Position numbers and translations under genes: made by a program
Shown here: positions 1 through 7,309 of the stretch, one piece after another
Numbering within the stretch: the stretch's first letter is position 1
Layout: every line of letters starts with the position of its first letter
The notes under the pieces: model-generated
Told to the model about the DNA's origin: nothing
The model's database searches: none
Seen by the model: only the letters and a program-made list of their open reading frames with translations
DNA from: Paracoccaceae bacterium
GTDB lineage: Bacteria > Pseudomonadota > Alphaproteobacteria > Rhodobacterales > Rhodobacteraceae
Assembly: GCA_026710155.1 (NCBI GenBank)
Contig: JAPORQ010000076.1
Coordinates: forward strand, 1-33,813
Reading direction: 5' to 3'
Length of the DNA stretch: 33,813 nucleotides

Positions 1-165
1 TGATGTTTCTCCTTGTGCTTGGCCGCGGCCAGCGCGGCCGGATTTCAAACCGACAGATGCAGTCGTGACAGTGGCAATATAGACCTATCGCTCCACGGTG
101 TCAAGAAAACGGTTGCAAAACCCATGGGGAAACAAGTATGTAATCACCCTATTTTTTATAGATCT
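1..165 (-). promoter_or_regulatory. Leader/promoter of an island-type gene leaving the window
   Basis: Read on the minus strand this stretch is a second copy of the leader at 4186-4351. Positions 111-139 are identical (29 nt) to 4197-4225 in inverted orientation. A sigma70-like promoter is visible on the minus strand: TTGACA (99-104 on the plus strand reads TGTCAA), a 17-bp spacer, then TATATT (76-81). A strong ribosome-binding site AAGGAG lies at about 10-15, so the start codon should be just outside the left edge. Similarity continues to about 155, where the GTATATAAAYCCC-like border motif is present in a degenerate form. I infer that a paralogue of the secreted protein at 4352-5081 lies to the left. 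Confidence 0.7.
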
Positions 166-487
166 TCAGTCCTGCTCATTTTTGAATCCACAATTTCCAA
201 ACATGGCTCAATTGTTGATTTTTCCAGGCCGGTATAAGGTGATTGGTTGTGCTCGATTTTAGTTTTAACATTTGGAACACTTCAACCAGCAAAACAAATG
301 CAATAAATTGAGACTTCTTTCCTGAGGTTATAAAAAAAAAGTTCTTTTGGTAGTGGTGTTTAAATTGGATATTCAAATTATCTCTAATCAAATTCAATTA
401 AACAAAACAAAATGGTGATTGAATCACCAAAGAAATCAGGGTTGGGGCTTAAAATAAACAAATACAATACAAATTGGACCGGTTAGC
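156..487. other. AT-rich intergenic region, no gene seen
   Basis: This is the space between the island leader and the antiporter gene. It is AT-rich with many stops and holds no credible coding frame. The only clear structure is the palindrome at 413-429, listed separately. Confidence 0.6.
413..429. promoter_or_regulatory. 17-bp palindrome upstream of the antiporter gene
   Basis: TGGTGATT-G-AATCACCA is a perfect inverted repeat with 8-bp arms and a single central base, ending 58 bp before the antiporter start codon. It has no T-tract, so an operator for a dimeric regulator is more likely than a terminator. The regulator is unknown. Confidence 0.4.
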
Positions 488-1414
488 ATGAATCTTCTAA
501 TGTTTTGCTTGGGTCTGGCATTACTCCTTTTGGGAGGAGATGTTGTGGTTCGGGGGGCAACCCGTTTATCACATCGTTTGAAAATTTCTCCCCTGTTTGT
601 TGGAATCATAATAGTCGGGTTTGGTACATCTTTACCAGAGATAGCAGTCAATATTGACGCTGCATTAAAGGAATTGCCAGGCTTGGCCATCGGTAATGTT
701 ATTGGAAGCAATATCGCCAATGTCATGCTTATTTTGGGAACAGCAGCAGTTATTTGCCCAGTTTCCGTTAAAGGCCTCAAGGTAGTTACTGATTATACTG
801 CCCTCATCATCACGACCATGATGTTTGCCGGATTCGGTTTTATTTTCAAATGTATATTTTGGTGGCACGGTGTAATCTTATTGGCAACCATCGCGGGGTA
901 TGTAACTTTGACTTTACGACAGGTCAAATCGGATTCCGACTCGGATAATGATGATATCTGGCCTAGAACCAACTCATTTGCAGTGATTTTGATTCTATTG
1001 GTGATTGGTTTTGTCACGTTGATAACTGGAGCAGAATTTCTGGTACGGGGAGCAATTGGGTTGTCAACAATGTTCGGAATTTCCGAGGAAATAATTGGTT
1101 TGACAGCTGTTGCCTTTGGAACATCACTACCTGAAATTGCAATCACTTCAATTGCTGCTTGGCGCAGGAATACCCAGCTTTGTCTGGGTAATGTTATTGG
1201 AAGCAATCTTTCCAACATAACAGTTGTCACTGGTATCACTGCGCTGATCATACCTTTGCCATTTACTCCAGAAATACGTTTTGACCTTTGGGTTTTGATT
1301 CTGGTCTCGATTTACATTTCCGTAGTACTGATTTTAGGAAAGCAGATAAAAAGGTTGAGTGGAATTATACTTATAACCCTTTATTTGATCTATATCGGTA
1401 TCCATTATTTATAG
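488..1414 (+). CDS. Calcium/sodium antiporter (CaCA family, YrbG-like)
   Basis: This is an inner-membrane cation/Ca2+ exchanger of 308 aa, the usual size for the family. The two alpha repeats that form the ion path are plain: GTSLPE at residues 46-51 followed by GNVIGSN (about 69-75), and GTSLPE at 211-216 followed by GNVIGSN (about 234-240). About ten hydrophobic segments are visible, with an acidic Ser/Asp loop (residues 148-156) between the halves, as expected for an internally duplicated antiporter. ATG at 488 was chosen because it opens directly into the first membrane helix; no strong Shine-Dalgarno sequence is seen. It lies upstream of nhaA and a sodium channel on the same strand, suggesting a role in Na+/Ca2+ balance. 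Family assignment is secure; physiological ion preference is inferred. Confidence 0.92.
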   Translation: MNLLMFCLGLALLLLGGDVVVRGATRLSHRLKISPLFVGIIIVGFGTSLPEIAVNIDAALKELPGLAIGNVIGSNIANVMLILGTAAVICPVSVKGLKVVTDYTALIITTMMFAGFGFIFKCIFWWHGVILLATIAGYVTLTLRQVKSDSDSDNDDIWPRTNSFAVILILLVIGFVTLITGAEFLVRGAIGLSTMFGISEEIIGLTAVAFGTSLPEIAITSIAAWRRNTQLCLGNVIGSNLSNITVVTGITALIIPLPFTPEIRFDLWVLILVSIYISVVLILGKQIKRLSGIILITLYLIYIGIHYL

Positions 1415-1684
1415 AATCAAAAAAGATCGCCATTAAATTCGGCAATATAGAATGACAAATTTGATCCTAATGATTTTCACCTCAAGGAATAGTTATTTAA
1501 ACCATGCAATGGTTGAATTGCAGATCTTCTGCAAAGTTCGAAATAAATGAAAAACCCAACTTGTTTGGGAGTATATTCAAATTGGCTTCTTGCTTAAATG
1601 CTGGACTTTATGACCTATATTCCAATTTCAAGTTAACAATATAAGATAGCTCTTTTAATCAGAACAAAATAAAGGAATACCAAG

Positions 1685-2860
1685 GTGAATCAACTTGCCC
1701 GATTGTTGAAGCATGAAGCTGCCGGTGGTGTTTTGTTGATGATGGCTGCAATTATAGCGCTTGTCATCAACAATTCTCCTCTGTCCTTCCTGTATGACGC
1801 ACTTCTGACCATACCTGTTGTTGTCCAGATTGGATTGTTATTGATTGAAAAGCCTTTGCTGCTTTGGATCAATGATGGCTTGATGGCATTATTTTTTCTG
1901 CTGGTGGGTTTGGAAATAAAGCGGGAACTATTGGAGGGAAACCTATCATCAAGGAAAGAAGCAATGTTACCAGCCATGGCAGCAGTTGGAGGTATGCTTG
2001 TCCCGGCCCTGATTTATGTATCATTCAATTTTGGTGATCCGGTTTCCCTGCGGGGATGGGCAATACCTGCAGCTACCGATATTGCCTTTGCAGTAGGAGT
2101 TCTGGCCATACTTGGTAACAGAATACCCATAGGTTTAAAGATATTCGTACTGGCTCTTGCGGTGATTGATGATCTTGGTGCAATTCTGATCATTGCCATA
2201 TTTTACACTGCAGAACTTTCTTTGACCTCGCTTGTGTTTGCCGGTATCGGAACTGCTATCCTGTTAGGTCTGAATTTGGCTGGCGTGACCAGATTACTTC
2301 CATACATTGTTGTCGGACTTATCATGTGGGTGGCAGTATTGAAATCCGGCGTACACGCAACCCTTGCCGGTGTGTTAATCGCATTTCTTATCCCCTTGAG
2401 AGTAGGTGATCAGACAGTGGAAGCACCTTTGATAAAGGCAGAACATGCCTTGCACGGTTTTGTGGCGTTATGTGTTATGCCGGTCTTTGCCTTTGCCAAC
2501 GCGGGTGTCAATCTGGGCGGCATAACCCTTGATGATTTCCTATCACCCATTCCGCTCGGGATAGCATTGGGGCTGATACTTGGTAAGCAACTTGGTATTT
2601 TTGGATTTACATGGGCAAGTGTAAAACTTGGTCTTTGCAAGTTACCAGAAGGTGTAAACTGGCGACATGTCTATGGAGGAGCTGCCCTTGCTGGTATTGG
2701 ATTTACCATGAGCCTTTTTATCGGAACGCTTGCTTTTGATGATCCGGACCAGCAGGTGGCGGTAAGACTTGGAGTCCTATCTGGTTCGCTTGTTTCAGGT
2801 TTGGTCGGTTATATTCTACTTCGGTATTTCGCAAGCGAGCCGAAGGAAATGATCAGTTGA
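1685..2860 (+). CDS. nhaA: Na+/H+ antiporter NhaA
   Basis: NhaA exchanges internal Na+ for external protons across the inner membrane and supports sodium and pH homeostasis. The product is 391 aa, typical of the family. It has the N-terminal LLKHEAAGG stretch, the GLEIKRE segment near residue 76, ATDIAFA with Asp132 (equivalent to E. coli Asp133), and the paired aspartates IDDLGAI at 162-163 that bind Na+. The C-terminal IGFTMSLFI helix is also present. Translation starts at GTG 1685 after an AAGG-type ribosome-binding site. There is about 270 bp on either side, so it is probably transcribed alone. Confidence is very high. Confidence 0.97.
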   Translation: MNQLARLLKHEAAGGVLLMMAAIIALVINNSPLSFLYDALLTIPVVVQIGLLLIEKPLLLWINDGLMALFFLLVGLEIKRELLEGNLSSRKEAMLPAMAAVGGMLVPALIYVSFNFGDPVSLRGWAIPAATDIAFAVGVLAILGNRIPIGLKIFVLALAVIDDLGAILIIAIFYTAELSLTSLVFAGIGTAILLGLNLAGVTRLLPYIVVGLIMWVAVLKSGVHATLAGVLIAFLIPLRVGDQTVEAPLIKAEHALHGFVALCVMPVFAFANAGVNLGGITLDDFLSPIPLGIALGLILGKQLGIFGFTWASVKLGLCKLPEGVNWRHVYGGAALAGIGFTMSLFIGTLAFDDPDQQVAVRLGVLSGSLVSGLVGYILLRYFASEPKEMIS

Positions 2861-3110
2861 TGAATTTGACCAATTGCATCAGGTTACAAAAACCGGATTT
2901 CGGCACGGTTCAAAAACCATGTGTGCGTCAAGTGCAAACCGCAGGCCTTCCTTTTCTATTTCTATAAGGGTGTCATAAACAATGATGATCTAACAGCATT
3001 GTTTGTACGGTTGGAAATGGCAATTCTAAAGCTGTCACAAATTCTTTGAATTGCCACCTGATTGATATCTTCAAGAAATAAAAACATGTCTTAACACCAA
3101 GGTTTTCACC

Positions 3111-3956
3111 ATGACGATTCTTCCCGAACCCAACAATTCCATTAACAGGTTTCGTCAAAGGTTGGGCCAATTTATAGAAAGTCCTCGAATTACCCGTATT
3201 ATAACGGTTTTGATTGTTATTAATGCAATCACACTTGGGTTGGAAACCTCTTCCATTGCAATGGAGCGGATTGGGTCATTGTTGCTTATCACTGATAAGG
3301 TACTCCTTACCATATTTGCTGTTGAATTATGCATAAAATTGTTTGCCTTTGGTTGGCGCTTTTTCACCACAGGTTGGAACATATTCGATTTTGTAATAAT
3401 TGGCATTGCCCTGGTTCCTTCAAGCGGCAACCTTTCAGTACTCCGATCTCTCAGAATACTGCGTGGCCTTCGCTTGATTACCTATATTCCTTCAATGCGG
3501 CGTGTTGTCGCTGCTTTGATGGCTTCGATACCTGGAATTTCCAGCGTGATTGCCCTGATGGCCCTTGTCTATTACATTTTTGGCGTGATGGTGACCAAAC
3601 TCTTCGGTGAGGTATTTCCCACATGGTTTGGAACTATTGGAAAAAGCATGTATTCCCTTTTTCAGATCATGACCTTGGAAAGTTGGTCGATGGGCATTGT
3701 TCGTCCTGTCATGGAGGTATTTCCCTACGCATGGATTGTTTTTGTTCCCTTTATACTCATAACCAGTTTTGCGGTGATAAACCTGTTTATTGCAGTAATT
3801 GTCAATGCCATGACGGAACAGGGAAAGCTTGATTCTGTCGATCCGGGGCAGGATCGGAATTCTGTCAGTGAATACGAACATCAAGCCCTGGTGAAAAAGA
3901 TAGAAGACCTGAAAGAACAATTGGATGAAATCAAGGTGATTGTGGCAAAACGTTAA
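3111..3956 (+). CDS. Bacterial voltage-gated sodium channel (NaV/NaChBac family)
   Basis: This is a single-domain six-helix channel that would assemble as a tetramer in the inner membrane. The protein is 281 aa. The S4 voltage sensor (about 108-131) carries Arg at 112, 115, 118 and 121 in every third position. The pore loop holds TLESWSM at 188-194, the signature sodium-selectivity filter of bacterial NaV channels. S6 (about 206-235) is followed by a C-terminal heptad-like helix (about 255-280) that matches the tetramerisation coiled coil known for this family. The ATG at 3111 gives a full cytoplasmic N-terminus before S1. It sits next to two other sodium-linked transporters. The filter makes Na+ selectivity a strong inference. 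Confidence 0.95.
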   Translation: MTILPEPNNSINRFRQRLGQFIESPRITRIITVLIVINAITLGLETSSIAMERIGSLLLITDKVLLTIFAVELCIKLFAFGWRFFTTGWNIFDFVIIGIALVPSSGNLSVLRSLRILRGLRLITYIPSMRRVVAALMASIPGISSVIALMALVYYIFGVMVTKLFGEVFPTWFGTIGKSMYSLFQIMTLESWSMGIVRPVMEVFPYAWIVFVPFILITSFAVINLFIAVIVNAMTEQGKLDSVDPGQDRNSVSEYEHQALVKKIEDLKEQLDEIKVIVAKR

Positions 3957-4057
3957 GTATCTACTCCACCGGTCAACCAAATATCCCTTGATTATTCCCA
4001 TTGATCAAACAGGACGAGGATTGTTCATGACTTTCTTCTCAAGAGACAAAAAAATTC

Positions 4058-4077
4058 TTTCTTGACTTCAGACATTT
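4058..4077. repeat. Left copy of a perfect 20-bp inverted repeat flanking the island
   Basis: TTTCTTGACTTCAGACATTT here is the exact reverse complement of 7310-7329. The two copies lie 3.2 kb apart and bracket the G+C-richer island. They could be terminal repeats of a mobile element, recombination sites for an invertible segment, or remnants of a duplicated intergenic promoter, since the repeat includes a TTGACT hexamer. Confidence 0.75.
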
Positions 4078-4185
4078 TGCCATTCTGAAAAAAAACCTCT
4101 CCCCCATTTTCAGGGGTCTCTAGTTTACTCAAATTGGATTGTAAACAAGTTGTGCCCTCGGTTTTCCACCCTTGATCCTTTTTTT

Positions 4186-4351
4186 GGGGGATTTATATAC
4201 TTGTTTCCCCATGGGTTTTGCAACCAGCCTATTGACACATGGAGCGATTGGTCTATATTTATCAGTGTCCGGCCGGCTGTAACTGCCAGTCTGTGGCAGG
4301 TCGGTTTGGAATTCAGCCGCGATGGCTACGGCCAACACAAGGAGAGATCTA
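4186..4351 (+). promoter_or_regulatory. Promoter and leader of the island secreted-protein gene
   Basis: This region is homologous, in inverted orientation, to 1-155. It runs from the border motif at 4186-4200 through a 29-nt identical block (4197-4225). It contains a near-consensus sigma70 promoter, TTGACA at 4232-4237 and TATATT at 4254-4259 with a 16-bp spacer. It ends in a strong ribosome-binding site, AAGGAGAG at about 4339-4346, placed correctly for ATG 4352. Conservation of both promoter and ribosome-binding site in two copies supports real function. Confidence 0.72.
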
Positions 4352-4368
4352 ATGTTCATAACCAAGTT

Positions 4369-4378
4369 CCCCCCCCCC
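4369..4378 (+). repeat. C10 homopolymer, candidate phase-variation switch
   Basis: Ten consecutive cytosines lie six codons after ATG 4352. In the present state the frame from ATG 4352 reads MFITKFPPPS and stops at TAA 4382-4384. With nine C residues the same ATG reads through into the downstream frame and produces a signal peptide (hydrophobic LAALLLLAVLAVP, then AGAQ). The tract therefore acts as an ON/OFF switch by slipped-strand mispairing, at least by sequence logic. A one-base sequencing error in the tract is the main alternative. Confidence 0.7.
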
Positions 4379-4409
4379 TCATAAATTAGCAGCCCTCCTG
4401 CTCCTTGCA

Positions 4410-5081
4410 GTGCTTGCAGTTCCGGCAGGAGCGCAGATGCCAACAGTGAGCCTTTATAATACAGGTGGTTCGTATGAAAACCTTGAAAGTGAATCGGGTA
4501 TCGAGCTCAGGGGAAGCACCATTATTCCCAGCGGTACCGAGGCGCGGGTTCTCGTTTCCACCGTGTCCGGGTATCAACACTATTTTCGCAATCACGGTGT
4601 CCAGACCTATCTGGCGATGGACAGCACTCTTAGTGACTTTAACGGCAACGTGATTACGTTCAGAACGGATAGTGCTGACATGAATTTCGGCATTGACACT
4701 AATGTCTTTACGTGGCCAGACGACAGGATCGACAGTGGCGGCGATACCACGATAGAACTCACGCTGTTGAGCGTCGCCGGCTTCCGGGTGGATCAGAACA
4801 ACGCAACGGTAACATTTCAAATATTTGAGGATGACACTTGCAGCAATCCTGGAGAACATACGCGGAATGGAAACCTTGTCTACCAGTTCAGGAACGGCAA
4901 CTTCAACGACTCGTGCGTGTGCACAACCCTGGCGGCAGTAATGGCGGCATACGGTGAAAGCGCAACCTACTTGAAATCCTCTTCAAACTGGCGCGACGAT
5001 TCCACCGACTACTGCGCAGACTCGCCCTATCAGGGATTGAGCAGCATAGACTGTACTGGGAATCCCCTTTGTACTGATTGA
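4410..5081 (+). CDS. Small secreted Cys-containing beta-sandwich protein, currently out of frame with its start
   Basis: No named family was recognised. The frame shown begins at GTG 4410, but the true start is probably ATG 4352, which has an excellent ribosome-binding site and is one base out of frame because of the C10 tract at 4369-4378. In the ON state the product would be about 242 aa with a cleavable signal peptide ending near AGAQ. The mature part has a domain of alternating beta-type strands (PSGTEARVLVSTVSG, then WPDDRIDSGGDTTIELTLL) ending in an acidic EDD turn, like Calx-beta or cadherin-like sandwiches. A Cys-rich tail follows: CSNP, NGNFNDSCVC, DDSTDYC, CTGNPLC. The tail closely resembles that of the gene at 5493-6197. 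Base composition is clearly more G+C-rich than the flanking genes, suggesting transfer. A surface or secreted role is inferred only from the signal peptide and Cys content. Confidence 0.6.
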   Translation: MLAVPAGAQMPTVSLYNTGGSYENLESESGIELRGSTIIPSGTEARVLVSTVSGYQHYFRNHGVQTYLAMDSTLSDFNGNVITFRTDSADMNFGIDTNVFTWPDDRIDSGGDTTIELTLLSVAGFRVDQNNATVTFQIFEDDTCSNPGEHTRNGNLVYQFRNGNFNDSCVCTTLAAVMAAYGESATYLKSSSNWRDDSTDYCADSPYQGLSSIDCTGNPLCTD

Positions 5082-5492
5082 TGGCCTCAATGCCTATCCG
5101 CGAGATGATCGCGGATCATGGCCGCTACAGACCGGCACATCTCCTTGACCGTCAAGCCGTGATCCATGTCGGCAGGTTCAGCGCTCTCCGCAAGCGGCAA
5201 TCCTCGGTGCGGTCCATGTGGCAGGGATTCGCTTGATGCCTGGCCGGAACAGCTGTTGCTGCTGAAGCTCCAGGTCCAGCTCCCGCTTATGCATCGGAAG
5301 CATTGCCTAACCAAGTCCAGTGAAGTTTCCGTTCCACATCCCGTATTTTCGGGGTCTGGTATCCAAGGATCAGGCGCGGGCGGAGTGGCGAACCGGTTGT
5401 AGCTAACGGCGGTGCCCTTGTCGGACTTGCCCCGGAAGCTAACGGCTTCCGGTATCAGGGAATAAGCGGAAATACAGTATGTACGTTCCGGC
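5082..5492. other. Intergenic spacer within the island; ambiguous open frames
   Basis: This G+C-rich stretch separates the two related secreted-protein genes. A minus-strand frame stays open across 5087-5584 (165 codons) and contains several Cys and Trp residues, and a plus-strand frame spans 5166-5402. Neither has a recognisable domain or a convincing ribosome-binding site, so neither is called. A 10-nt direct repeat, AGCTAACGGC, occurs at 5401-5410 and 5437-5446, and an 8-bp hairpin lies at 5432-5452. Confidence 0.45.
5432..5452. other. G+C-rich stem-loop
   Basis: CCGGAAGC (5432-5439) pairs with GCTTCCGG (5445-5452) around a 5-nt loop. There is no T-tract, so it is not a classical terminator. 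It lies just upstream of the second secreted-protein gene and could affect its message, but this is only a structural observation. Confidence 0.4.
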
Positions 5493-6197
5493 TTGGCACG
5501 AACAGTTTGCTGCCTTGCGGTCATGGGCATGATGAGCCTGCGGCTGGCGCCTAACACACTGCAGCCCAGGGCTGAAACCCTCATCCACGCTTGCAGCCGA
5601 ATTCAGGAAGGCCTGCCGATCGAGATTAAAAGAACAGCTGTTGGCCCCAATAGCGTGACAGTCAATCTCCTGGCCTATACCATCTCCGGCCACAACAGGA
5701 TCTACGACTACAACGTGCCAGAATACCTCAAGCCCAGCCAGGATGCTAGCAACGTTTACCGATCGCGGACCTCGATAACCTATTCGGGCACCTCAACGGC
5801 ATGGTGGCGATTGAATGCGCTCAGCTCTGACAACACAGCATCCCTCTGCTTTCCGGACGATCGCCTGATCACCGGTGAAAGCATGATCCGGGTCGTTCTA
5901 ATGGGCGGCTCGGGCTACACGGTCAATCCGGACATGGCAGCGGTTGATGTCAGGATTAATGACGATGCCAGCGACGCTTGCGACAATCCGGATGGGATCA
6001 TGAACAGCGGCGGCATCATCTACAAGGTACTGAACGGCAACCTCAACGACATGTGCGTCTGTGCCAATCAAAGCAAGGTCGTTGCGACAGGCATCGCCGA
6101 CGGGGAAGAGGAATCCTACGCCACGACGGCCCTGAAGTGGCGCACCGATTCCACGGACTACTGCCCGAACTCGCCCTGTCAGCGGCCGGGAGGCTGA
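5493..6197 (+). CDS. Second exported Cys-containing protein, relative of 4410-5081
   Basis: The function is unknown. The 234-aa frame starts at TTG 5493; ATG codons lie 10 and 12 codons further in, and no strong ribosome-binding site settles the start. The N-terminus is mildly hydrophobic (CCLAVMGMM) but a poor signal peptide, so the 5' end may be degraded. The body aligns by eye with the upstream gene: IEIKRTAVGPNSVTVNLL matches IELRGSTIIPSGTEARVL, FPDDRLITG matches WPDDRIDSG, and the acidic NDD turn and CDNP match EDD and CSNP. The Cys-rich tail NGNLNDMCVC ... WRTDSTDYC also matches. It lacks the conserved promoter and leader of its neighbour and may be silent or co-transcribed. G+C content is high, as in the rest of the island. 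Confidence 0.6.
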   Translation: MARTVCCLAVMGMMSLRLAPNTLQPRAETLIHACSRIQEGLPIEIKRTAVGPNSVTVNLLAYTISGHNRIYDYNVPEYLKPSQDASNVYRSRTSITYSGTSTAWWRLNALSSDNTASLCFPDDRLITGESMIRVVLMGGSGYTVNPDMAAVDVRINDDASDACDNPDGIMNSGGIIYKVLNGNLNDMCVCANQSKVVATGIADGEEESYATTALKWRTDSTDYCPNSPCQRPGG

Positions 6198-6231
6198 ACG
6201 ACATGGGATACAAGAGGCGGTCTGCGGATAG

Positions 6232-6402
6232 ATGAATACATTTGGCCTTACGGGCGGAGGACAAGTCCTCATGGAAGAGCCCGGCCGCAATAGAACAATT
6301 ATGTTGACATCAAACGTGTCCATACCCGCCGGCACCGAAGTTCGGTATTACCCTAATTCCCTGATAAGGAAAAGGGGGAAAGCGAGGGAAGGCGCACGCT
6401 GA
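6232..6402 (+). pseudogene. N-terminal fragment of a third island paralogue
   Basis: A 56-codon frame from ATG 6232 reads MNTFGLTGGG, then EEPGRNRTIM, then SNVSIPAGTEVR. It corresponds to NTGGSYENLESESG and STIIPSGTEAR at the mature N-terminus of the protein encoded at 4410-5081. Similarity stops soon after GTEVR and the frame ends at TGA 6400-6402, far short of the 220-240 residues of its relatives. There is no signal peptide. I read it as a decayed or truncated copy. The match is short, so confidence is moderate. Confidence 0.45.
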
Positions 6403-6660
6403 CAGGCATAGTTTGCAAAATGCCGGTATGTTTTAAGTCACCCGGCGAAGGTGGAGACGCAGTTCACGGACGCACTGCTGACGGGGTGTAGGGGATGATA
6501 GGTGCAGATAACCGAAACCAGAAACGGGCGGGATGGACCGTCGGCTTGCCAAGGTAGGTATGGCTTTTACCAAGCAGCTGCTACTTACCCGACCGTACAC
6601 GGTTACCAGCATACAAATTCAGGAACTGGCCCTTAATTTCATTACTTTCAGAAGTTTTTT
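6403..6660. other. Degenerate island DNA without a credible gene
   Basis: All frames are broken by stops. Composition remains similar to the island. I see no recognisable domain, tRNA or terminator. It may be decayed sequence of the third paralogue. Confidence 0.45.
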
Positions 6661-6816
6661 TTGGAGGGGGATGATACTCAGGTTACCGAAATTCCTCTGA
6701 ATATTAAAGTCAAGACCACGCGGACAAACTCTGATGTTCAAATCATCGACCTGGGCACTTTATCGGCCTTAAATCCTGACCTGGCACAATCCGTCGAATA
6801 CCGTTTCCTTGATTGA
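6661..6816 (+). other. Short open frame behind a T8 tract, possible gene remnant
   Basis: The frame opens after a stop at 6634 and reads GDDTQVTEIPLNIKVKTT and on to a stop at TGA 6814-6816. The only start is TTG 6661, inside a T8 tract (6655-6662). The translated segment alternates hydrophobic and polar residues like a beta strand-rich domain. It resembles a real protein fragment more than noise, but I recognise no family. The next frame overlaps its stop codon (TTGA), as in coupled genes. Confidence 0.3.
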
Positions 6817-7091
6817 AAAAACGCCCTATGTTGTTTTTTTATACTGGTTCATCCGGCAGTGATGAAACTAATGCTTTAGAGCGATATTGCTTCATGACGG
6901 GCGGAAGCTACACCATGGCGGTCGATTCCGGCGCGGGTCAGACGAGCGGGTGCTTCTCGATCAGTCCCCTGACCATTCAGGATGTCAGGAACTGCTTTTG
7001 CGGACGTGGAAACAACAGCCCAAGGGTTTGGGGATTGTTCACAGATGAAGCTCAAAACGAAGCCTTGCGTGATTCTTTGGTTTGCCGGTAA
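6813..7091 (+). CDS. Small Cys-containing hypothetical protein of the island
   Basis: This is a 92-codon frame starting at TTG 6813, overlapping the stop of the preceding fragment; ATG 6828 is an alternative start. It encodes six Cys residues, several Gly/Ser-rich turns and the cluster VRNCFCGRG followed by a C-terminal SLVC. The spacing, a CxC pair then a final Cys about 35 residues later, recalls the Cys-rich tails of the two larger island proteins, but direct alignment is weak. There is no signal peptide in this frame, so it may be the 3' part of a broken relative. A T7 tract lies at 6834-6840 near its 5' end. Confidence 0.4.
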   Translation: MKKRPMLFFYTGSSGSDETNALERYCFMTGGSYTMAVDSGAGQTSGCFSISPLTIQDVRNCFCGRGNNSPRVWGLFTDEAQNEALRDSLVCR

Positions 7092-7309
7092 ATACCATTG
7101 CCGGACACGCACGGGGCGGTCTTCGGATCGCCCTTTGTCAATCGAAAATGGTCGATGGCTGGAGCTAATTTTAGTCGGTTTCGCAATAGAAGGGATGGTT
7201 TTGGCCTGGGAAGAATAAAAAAGTCAAAATTGATACAAAAAAGGAGGGGGGGGGAAATAGTGCCTTTTTTTGGGTATCGCCCCCATGAATGGGATATTCC
7301 AGCAAAAAC
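7092..7309. other. Island right-hand region with G9 tract, no confident gene
   Basis: Several overlapping short frames exist on both strands, but none has a domain or ribosome-binding support. The main feature is the run of nine G residues at 7246-7254. Composition falls back toward the AT-rich backbone across this stretch. Confidence 0.45.
7246..7254. repeat. G9 homopolymer
   Basis: A second long G/C homopolymer of the island, preceded by AGGA on the plus strand. Unlike the C10 tract it does not sit inside an identified gene, so a switching role is not supported, but such tracts are rare elsewhere in this window. Confidence 0.6.

Noticed and set aside
4088-4125. Possible terminator after the NaV gene (CCCC ... 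GGGG around 4104-4119)
   Set aside because: Only four base pairs form and the flanking CTCT/TCTC do not pair; there is no T-tract.
4129-4443. Minus-strand frame across the leader, similar to the plus-strand frame at 13-237
   Set aside because: The similarity comes from duplicated non-coding promoter DNA. The promoter, ribosome-binding site and ATG on the other strand explain its conservation better.
5087-5584. Minus-strand 165-codon open frame inside the island with several Cys and Trp residues
   Set aside because: It overlaps the 5' end of the secreted-protein gene at 5493 and has no ribosome-binding site, signal peptide or domain. High G+C makes long chance frames likely. It is kept only as a note in the spacer entry.
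4352-7091. Diversity-generating retroelement as explanation for the paralogue cluster
   Set aside because: No reverse transcriptase and no template/variable repeat pair with adenine-specific changes were seen.
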